Source of the DNA: Haloglomus litoreum
GTDB lineage: Archaea > Halobacteriota > Halobacteria > Halobacteriales > Haloarculaceae
Direction of reading: 5' to 3'
DNA length: 64,000 nt
Assembly: GCF_029338515.1 (NCBI RefSeq)
Contig: NZ_CP119988.1
Location: forward strand, 248,001-312,000
Under the pieces are notes generated by a model. It was not told the origin of the DNA and made no database searches. It saw only the letters and a list, made by a program, of their open reading frames with translations. Made by a program: the position numbers and the translations under genes. This document shows, piece by piece, positions 59,061 through 64,000 of the stretch (the stretch's first letter is position 1; each line of letters opens with the position of its first letter).

Positions 59061-59951
59061 ATGACTGACGACCAACGGACGCTGGATTCGTCGTTCGAGA
59101 GTGCGAACAGCAACGACGATTCGACCGAGACTGCCTCGAGTGGTGCTGCCGAAGGCGACCGCGTCACGGATCGAAACCGGGTGCTGGTCAAGCTGACGCG
59201 GGAGGCAGCGAAGACCGACGCCGAGTTGCTGGAGAAACGGACGACCAGCAGCGGCTCGTTCAGTTATCCGTCTGTGGCTGCAGCAGAGGCAGCCCTCATC
59301 ACGAACGAGGAGGTGAAACTCCAATCCGCCGCCGCGAACGAGGACAGGTACGACTACTACGTGGTCCGAACACGGCCACCCGAACCTGCCCCCGCCGAAC
59401 GGGGGGCGCCAGCGGATGGGTGGTCCGTCCAAGCGCGCGGCAACGAAGTGGGAGCACTCGCGCAGGCACTGATTGCTGGGGTCGGCCGGCGACCCACACC
59501 GATCGTCCACTACACCTGTCGGGACCTCGGTGTGGAGAACGAAGCCCTGCAGTTCCGAAAAGGCACCTCGCTGGACCAGTTCACACCCATCGAGACGCCG
59601 AGCAATCACTCGTGGGTCCCGGATGCGGTCTTCGCGGTCTACGACCGGACCGAGTGGAACAGCATCGAGTCGGAACGACGAGACACAGGCCAGGCAGGCG
59701 CGGACGAACACCGGCTGTCGCCGGACGAACTCTCCCACGAGCGCGAAGAGCGGGCACTTCGGCGAGTCTACCCCATCGAGGTCAAACACGATAACGCGAG
59801 TTTCGGGCGGAGTCAACGCCAAGCGATGAACGCCCTGACTGCGCTCGATGACGAGCGCGTGGTCCCCCTACTGATCCGGGTGACGCTCGACGACCTTCCC
59901 CAGCACTACGATGTTCGAATTCGGCCCGGGCCATTCGGAGACAGCCAGTAA
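59061..59951 (+). CDS. Predicted PD-(D/E)XK nuclease-like protein
   Basis: This 296-residue protein has a disordered, Ser/Asp-rich start, then a helical part. The nuclease-like core is SWVPDAVFAVYDR (Asp188), a 45-residue acidic insert, then RVYPIEVKHDNASFGRSQRQAMNAL (Glu240-Val-Lys242 and Gln). That is the PD...ExK...Q layout of restriction-type nucleases. The target is unknown. It is the last gene of the accessory island and lies just after the TnpB element. It is a distant relative at most of the 52562 nuclease. Confidence 0.65.
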   Translation: MTDDQRTLDSSFESANSNDDSTETASSGAAEGDRVTDRNRVLVKLTREAAKTDAELLEKRTTSSGSFSYPSVAAAEAALITNEEVKLQSAAANEDRYDYYVVRTRPPEPAPAERGAPADGWSVQARGNEVGALAQALIAGVGRRPTPIVHYTCRDLGVENEALQFRKGTSLDQFTPIETPSNHSWVPDAVFAVYDRTEWNSIESERRDTGQAGADEHRLSPDELSHEREERALRRVYPIEVKHDNASFGRSQRQAMNALTALDDERVVPLLIRVTLDDLPQHYDVRIRPGPFGDSQ

Positions 59952-60040
59952 GCTGTCTACAGCTATCCCGGCGGGAGTGAGCGACAGACCACGCCCTGCT
60001 GGACCAGTACTCCTGGCAGTCAAGTCGAGAGCGGAGCGAG

Positions 60041-60805
60041 TCAGGGTTGCTGTGGCTGGATTGCACTCCGTGCGTGCTTGGCGATCGTCCCAGCATCGCT
60101 ATCCTGCACCTCGAAGCGGTCAGCCGCCGCGCGGTATGCCTGAGCGGCGGCCGATTCGGGGGCGTGTGCGAGGAGTGGTATGTCCTGTTCGATTGCCCCG
60201 GGCACGACTCCACTCTCGGGAATCGTGCCGAGAACCGGAGCGTCGAGGTGCCGCTCGGCACGCTCGACGAGTTCGTCATCAACCGAGCCTTCGATCTTGT
60301 TGAACAGCACGCCCGCGACGTCCGTCCCGTAGGCGGTGGCGTACTCGCCGACCTTCAGCCCGTCCGACAGCGCCGGGATGGTCGGTTCGAGGACGACGAC
60401 CGTGCGGTCCGCGAGGACCACGGGCAGGACGGCGCTCTTCGAGCCCAGCGTGGCCGGCGAGTCCAGCAGGAGGATGTCCGTGTCCCGCGCGAGCGCGGCG
60501 ACGGCCTCGCGCAGCCGCTCCGGGTCGGCCGCCTCGAACGCCGCCAGCGACGTGCCGCAGGGGACGACCCGCATCCCGAACCGGTCGTAGGTCGCGGCGT
60601 CCACGGGCGCGTCGCCCAGCAACACGTTGTGGAGCGTCGTGTCGGCGTCCCCGAGCCCCGCGTGGAACAGCAGGTTCGCCATCCCCGTGTCGGCGTCGAC
60701 GACCGTCACGTCGTGCTCCTCGGCCAGCGCCATCCCCAGCGCGAGCGTGGTGGTGGTCTTGCCAGTTCCACCCTTCCCACTCGCGACAGCCACCGCCTCG
60801 ACCAT
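60041..60805 (-). CDS. MinD/ParA-family ATPase
   Basis: This 254-residue protein has the deviant Walker A AVASGKGGTGKTTTTLALG, VTVVDADTGMANL (switch I/A') and DILLLDSPATLGSKSAVL (Walker B). Members position proteins or chromosomes through ATP-driven dimer cycles on membrane or DNA. A membrane-targeting amphipathic end is not obvious. The ATG at 60805 is chosen from the P-loop position. The AT-rich AAAATTTTATC on the minus strand upstream is a good TATA. Haloarchaea have several such MinD homologues. Confidence 0.87.
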   Translation of the reverse strand: MVEAVAVASGKGGTGKTTTTLALGMALAEEHDVTVVDADTGMANLLFHAGLGDADTTLHNVLLGDAPVDAATYDRFGMRVVPCGTSLAAFEAADPERLREAVAALARDTDILLLDSPATLGSKSAVLPVVLADRTVVVLEPTIPALSDGLKVGEYATAYGTDVAGVLFNKIEGSVDDELVERAERHLDAPVLGTIPESGVVPGAIEQDIPLLAHAPESAAAQAYRAAADRFEVQDSDAGTIAKHARSAIQPQQP

Positions 60806-60954
60806 TACGCCCGATTCCAGCGGTCCCGTTGATAAAATTTTGGCGCGAGGGGGCGTCCGCCCCACGTCTGACATGTGTCCCCGTACCAACAATTAAGTCC
60901 CTGGGATAAGTGCGGTAGTGCAAACGCTTATTACGCGTCCGTCCTGTCGGGTTC

Positions 60955-60967
60955 TTTTAATTAATTT
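60955..60967 (+). promoter_or_regulatory. AT-rich promoter element of the DUF7503 gene
   Basis: TTTTAATTAATTT, about 30-45 bp upstream of the DUF7503 start codon, is the strongest TATA-like element in this part of the window. It implies a very short 5' leader, or leaderless transcription. Confidence 0.5.
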
Positions 60968-60997
60968 CAATACAATCAGCGATAAGTTTAGGATGCG

Positions 60998-61144
60998 ATG
61001 AACTCAGAAGATGCGGAGAAGACGGTCGCAACGTACCTCAAGGAGCACCCGCGGATGTCCGGCGTCCTGTTCACCATGCTGCTGCTGCTGAGTCAGGCCG
61101 GGAGTGCAGTCGCAGGAGTCGGGACTTCCGGAGCCGGGCCGTAA
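60998..61144 (+). CDS. DUF7503 family small membrane peptide
   Basis: This 48-residue peptide, MNSEDAEKTVATYLKEHPRM then SGVLFTMLLLLSQAGSAVAG, matches the haloarchaeal DUF7503 family by size and sequence. It has a short amphipathic N-terminus, one hydrophobic helix and a Gly-rich end (VGTSGAGP). It may be an exported or membrane-inserted peptide. It ends one base before the end of the CHAT gene (convergent), and the neighbourhood includes DUF7504. A toxin- or effector-like role is only a guess. Confidence 0.75.
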   Translation: MNSEDAEKTVATYLKEHPRMSGVLFTMLLLLSQAGSAVAGVGTSGAGP

Positions 61145-63328
61145 TCAGAGGTCTTCAGGATCGAACGCGTCGCCCCAGACGAGCCCGTCGGGCGTGCGCA
61201 CGGGCGGTGAACCGAGCTGGAAGAAATCGTGCACTTCTGCGGGCGAGAGTTCGAACGTGTCTATCCGTCCCGAGGAGATGTAGTAGGTGTTCTCCGCCTG
61301 GCTTACGAAGGGCATGAATTCGGTCCCGAGTCCGTGTGTCGGTGTCGGGTAGCCGCTCACGGTTAGCGAGATGCGCTCCTGGTCCAGTCGCCCGGCCTCG
61401 CATAGGACTGCCGTCCCGCTGGTACACTGGACGACCGAGAGACCGCCGTCCCCCACGACGATGTACTGCTGACCCGTTGGGTGGTGCTCCTGCGCAATCT
61501 TAAGCGCAGGGGCAAACGGGAATCCGTGTTCCAGTAGCCGTGCCATCGTCCGGCCGAGACCGACCGCCCCGGCGTTGGTCACGTCGCTGTGGCTCCCGAC
61601 ACCGACGATGGCACCGGCCTCGATGAGTCCGCGGGCCTGTCGGTAGGAGCGACAGGCGTTGAGGAAGAACGACTCCACACCGACCCCGTCGAGGTTCCTG
61701 CAGTCCAGTTTGCCGTCCTCGCAGACCAGGCCGTCCGGCTCGGCGTGGCCGATGTAGTGGAGGAAGTCGTGGTCGTCGTCGAGCAGGTCGGCCAGCTCGT
61801 CGGTCGACAGGTCGTGCCGGAGCTCGACCTCGAACGGGAGGATGTCACGCTGGCCGTAGACCGCCTCGACGTCGGTCTCCTCGTCCATCGCGGCGTCGTT
61901 GCAGACGACCGTGATGTCGATCTCACCATCGCCGGGTTCGCGGCCCAGCCGGTTGCGGTACGCCGTGAGGAGGGCCTCGCTCGCTCCGAACGGGATGCCC
62001 TCCCCGACCCACACCTGCTCGATGGCGTCGGCGGGCTCGGGGCTGACGAACGAGAGGTCGTCGGTGTCGCTGGCGGCGGCGACCCCCCCGCCGCTGCCGG
62101 ACGAGGAACTCCGGGTGAACCCGCCCGCGCTCGGCCCCCGCGTGAACCCGTCGGCTGCCCGGACCGAGCCGTCGTCCGAGAGGAACGACGCGACCGCCTC
62201 GGCCTGTGCCGACTCCGCGTCACTGCCGGTCTCGCCGGCTGCGCGGTTCGGGGTCCGGACCAGCGCGAGGTCGTCCACGAGGAACGGGAGGGTCTCGATG
62301 GCGGTCCCGGCGGGGCGGGCGGTCGCGGCCACCTTCCACTGCGGGAGGTGCGGCTCGATGGTCCGGTACGGGACCGTCAGGTAGCGCCGCACCCGCTCGG
62401 CGTGGTCGGCGTGGTAGAGGTAGTCGAAGTCGAGGCCCAGCTCCCCCGTCAGGGTCTCGCGCTCGTGGAGCCGGCGTCCGTGGCCGTACGCCCCGTCGTA
62501 GCGGGTGAGACAGTCCATGAAGAAGAGCGTCTTCAGCGCCTCCTCGACCGTCCGCTCGAAGCCCGCGCCGGTCGCGTCCGAGAGCGGGTGGACGGCGCCG
62601 TCGGCGACGATGCGTGCCTCATCGGCGGGACGCACCTCGGCGCCGAGGTAGTAGGCCAGCGGTGCGGCCGTCAGGGCCGCCTCGGTCGTCTCCGGGAGTT
62701 CGAGCCGGACGTCGCTCGACAGCGGCTCGAGCCCGCACGTGTCGAGTTCGTCCCCGAGTTCGACCGCCGGCGGATGCCCGCGGAGGCTCGGGTAGGACCG
62801 CTCGGGCATGGTCGTACCCAGCGCGGAACCGAACGTGGAGACGGTCGCCAGCAGGTCGGCCGGGTCCGTGGTCGTCGTCACCGTGGCTGCCGGCTGGGTC
62901 CGTCGCGAGCGCGCACCGACGACGATGTCCGTCTCGTCGCCGAAGTCGATCCGTGTCTCGGTGAAGTCGGCCTGGAGGTCGACCGTCGAGTCGAGACGGA
63001 TGTAGCACTTCACCGGTGTCAGCAGCTCCAGCGTGTACGGCCCGGGATCGAGCGTGGCCTCCTCCAGGTGCTCGACGCTCGCCACCAGCGCCCCGTCCGG
63101 GTCGCGGACGTAGACGTTGGTCGCCGTCGGGAGTCGGATGGCGGTGGTCCGCACCGCCACCGCCGCGTCCACCGGGTAGGCGAACCGGTCGACCGACGCC
63201 GGTGCCGGGTCGACCGGCGCCGGCGTGTCCAGCTGGTACTGGTGGTTGTCGACGGGGTCGAGCACCCGGAGCCCCGGCTCCTCGGTCGCGGCCTCGAACG
63301 AGACGCCGGGTGAGCCGTTACGTGTCAT
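61145..63328 (-). CDS. CHAT-domain (caspase-like) protease
   Basis: This 727-residue protein ends in a CHAT protease domain. FLHYIGHAEPDGL carries the catalytic His528 and FFLNACRSYRQARGLIEAGAIVGVG the Cys559. The N-terminal 400 residues are a large haloarchaeal domain with beta-rich (QYQLDTPAPVDPAPASV...) and mixed parts of unknown fold. A Gly/Ser-rich linker (GGFTRSSSSGSGGGVAAASD) precedes the protease region. CHAT proteases act in cell-death and anti-phage systems such as gasdermin or TPR-CHAT. The upstream DUF7504 gene is separated by 18 bp and reads the same way. Confidence 0.82.
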   Translation of the reverse strand: MTRNGSPGVSFEAATEEPGLRVLDPVDNHQYQLDTPAPVDPAPASVDRFAYPVDAAVAVRTTAIRLPTATNVYVRDPDGALVASVEHLEEATLDPGPYTLELLTPVKCYIRLDSTVDLQADFTETRIDFGDETDIVVGARSRRTQPAATVTTTTDPADLLATVSTFGSALGTTMPERSYPSLRGHPPAVELGDELDTCGLEPLSSDVRLELPETTEAALTAAPLAYYLGAEVRPADEARIVADGAVHPLSDATGAGFERTVEEALKTLFFMDCLTRYDGAYGHGRRLHERETLTGELGLDFDYLYHADHAERVRRYLTVPYRTIEPHLPQWKVAATARPAGTAIETLPFLVDDLALVRTPNRAAGETGSDAESAQAEAVASFLSDDGSVRAADGFTRGPSAGGFTRSSSSGSGGGVAAASDTDDLSFVSPEPADAIEQVWVGEGIPFGASEALLTAYRNRLGREPGDGEIDITVVCNDAAMDEETDVEAVYGQRDILPFEVELRHDLSTDELADLLDDDHDFLHYIGHAEPDGLVCEDGKLDCRNLDGVGVESFFLNACRSYRQARGLIEAGAIVGVGSHSDVTNAGAVGLGRTMARLLEHGFPFAPALKIAQEHHPTGQQYIVVGDGGLSVVQCTSGTAVLCEAGRLDQERISLTVSGYPTPTHGLGTEFMPFVSQAENTYYISSGRIDTFELSPAEVHDFFQLGSPPVRTPDGLVWGDAFDPEDL

Positions 63329-63346
63329 GGATGTGGGTTCCGGGTG

Positions 63347-64000
63347 TCACTCGCCGGGGAGCGAGAGCCAGTCCGAGCGGACGTCCGCACCGTGGATGTG
63401 CCAGCGCTGCTCCGGCCGGTCGTCGGTCAGGCGGAGTTCGACGGTCGCGTCGACCAGCGCCGCGAAGGTCCGCGCCGTCTCGCTGTCCGCCCCCAGCGGC
63501 AGGTGGAGGTGGCAGGTCCCCCCGAGTTGGCGGACCCGGCTGGTGAGGAGATGGAGGAACCGGAATGCCTGCTCCTCGCCGGCCGTCTCGACGAGCGGCA
63601 GAACCGAGTCCACACAGACGCGTGGGCCCTGGCCGGCGGCGGTGTCGAGCGCCGCGAGCTCCGCCTCGAAGGCGTCGCCAGCCGCCGCCAGCGTGGGGCC
63701 GACCCCGACAACCCCGTCACGCGACTCGCTCGCGACGTCGCCCGGGCCGCTGGCCGACGCCCCGGCCGTGGCGGCCCCCCGCGATGCCGCATCCAGCTCC
63801 AGTACCCGGTCGGTGATCCCGGGCTCGATGGCCGACCCCGGACCCGTGCTGGCCCGGACGAACAACCGCTCGTCGGTGCCGGTACCGAGCAGTTCGTCGC
63901 ACGTCCGCCCGTGGAGTCGATCCGGGACCGCGCCGGCGACCAGCAGCGCACTGCCGGACCGCCGCAACTCCGCGAGTGCCTCGCCGAACTCGTCCCCCCG
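63347..64000 (-). CDS. DUF7504 family protein (partial)
   Basis: The gene is cut by the right edge, and at least 217 codons are present. The frame is open to the edge (GDEFGEALAELRRSGSALLVAGAVPDRL). It has the family's core features: RRSGSALLVAGAVPDRLHG, GVVGVGPTL and CVDSVLPLVETAGEEQAFRFLHLLTSRVRQLG. It ends ADVRSDWLSLPGE. The 18-bp gap to the CHAT gene implies co-transcription, and it may be the sensor or regulator of the protease. It is a paralogue of the 13229 and 49255 proteins. Confidence 0.72.
   Translation of the reverse strand, partial: RGDEFGEALAELRRSGSALLVAGAVPDRLHGRTCDELLGTGTDERLFVRASTGPGSAIEPGITDRVLELDAASRGAATAGASASGPGDVASESRDGVVGVGPTLAAAGDAFEAELAALDTAAGQGPRVCVDSVLPLVETAGEEQAFRFLHLLTSRVRQLGGTCHLHLPLGADSETARTFAALVDATVELRLTDDRPEQRWHIHGADVRSDWLSLPGE

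Overview
The window is 64 kb of very GC-rich haloarchaeal chromosome. The evidence is an acidic, Asp/Glu-rich proteome, an archaeal tRNA-Tyr with C1-G72, cdrS-ftsZ2, a Kae1-Bud32 fusion, SAMP2/NcsA, ribosomal S24e/S27ae, TatA, bat-type HTH regulators and DUF7344/DUF7503/DUF7504 families. I could not fix the genus. Most genes are core or lineage-typical, start at ATG, and are tightly packed with 1-8 nt overlaps where they form operons.

Layout. 0-10.5 kb: metabolic and envelope genes, including a WS/DGAT-type acyltransferase, a histidine kinase, a bat-type regulator and a four-gene minus-strand operon (methyltransferase, CPBP protease, secreted serine hydrolase, membrane protein). 10.5-13.1 kb: tRNA-Tyr, then the cell-division block cdrL, cdrS, ftsZ2, with an inverted repeat in the cdrS promoter. 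13.2-21 kb: a DUF7504 protein, tRNA thiolase NcsA divergent from ubiquitin-like SAMP2, peroxiredoxin, phosphohexomutase, an enolase-superfamily protein and Tsr3. 21-25.7 kb: Kae1-Bud32, S24e/S27ae, small membrane proteins, and two non-coding zones dense in perfect hairpins. One of these is a ~0.7 kb element with long imperfect terminal inverted repeats. 25.7-29.8 kb: an FMN hydroxy-acid oxidase, a zinc-finger protein, TatA and two DUF7344 membrane regulators.

30-41 kb is the most distinctive part: a cell-surface locus. It holds a tandem duplication of a two-gene cassette, each copy a TasA-like protein followed by a TasA-like protein with a von Willebrand A domain spliced in. Then comes a tightly overlapping five-gene operon: two secreted proteins, a SipW-like signal peptidase, a collagen-like Gly-Pro-Pro protein and a small membrane protein. 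Most substrates carry a twin arginine plus the SipW-type sequence ending in FSDTES/FRDTES. A shared 16-bp motif lies upstream of three transcription units, and a T-arm-like hairpin recurs in the spacers. I infer an export-dedicated system that builds a surface fibre or adhesive matrix, related to bacterial TasA/camelysin and archaeal bundling pili.

41-52 kb: cobalamin adenosyltransferase with NikR, a 5'-nucleotidase family protein, paralogous membrane proteins, an acyl-CoA ligase containing an in-frame hairpin insert, a DUF7504/GAF regulator pair and endonuclease IV. 52.4-60 kb: a lower-GC accessory island with two PD-(D/E)XK-type nucleases, an EVE-domain protein, DUF429, a two-gene unknown unit, a solitary TnpB and a truncated gene start. 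60-64 kb: a MinD-like ATPase, then a DUF7503 peptide facing a CHAT (caspase-like) protease that is followed upstream by a third DUF7504 protein, cut by the window edge.
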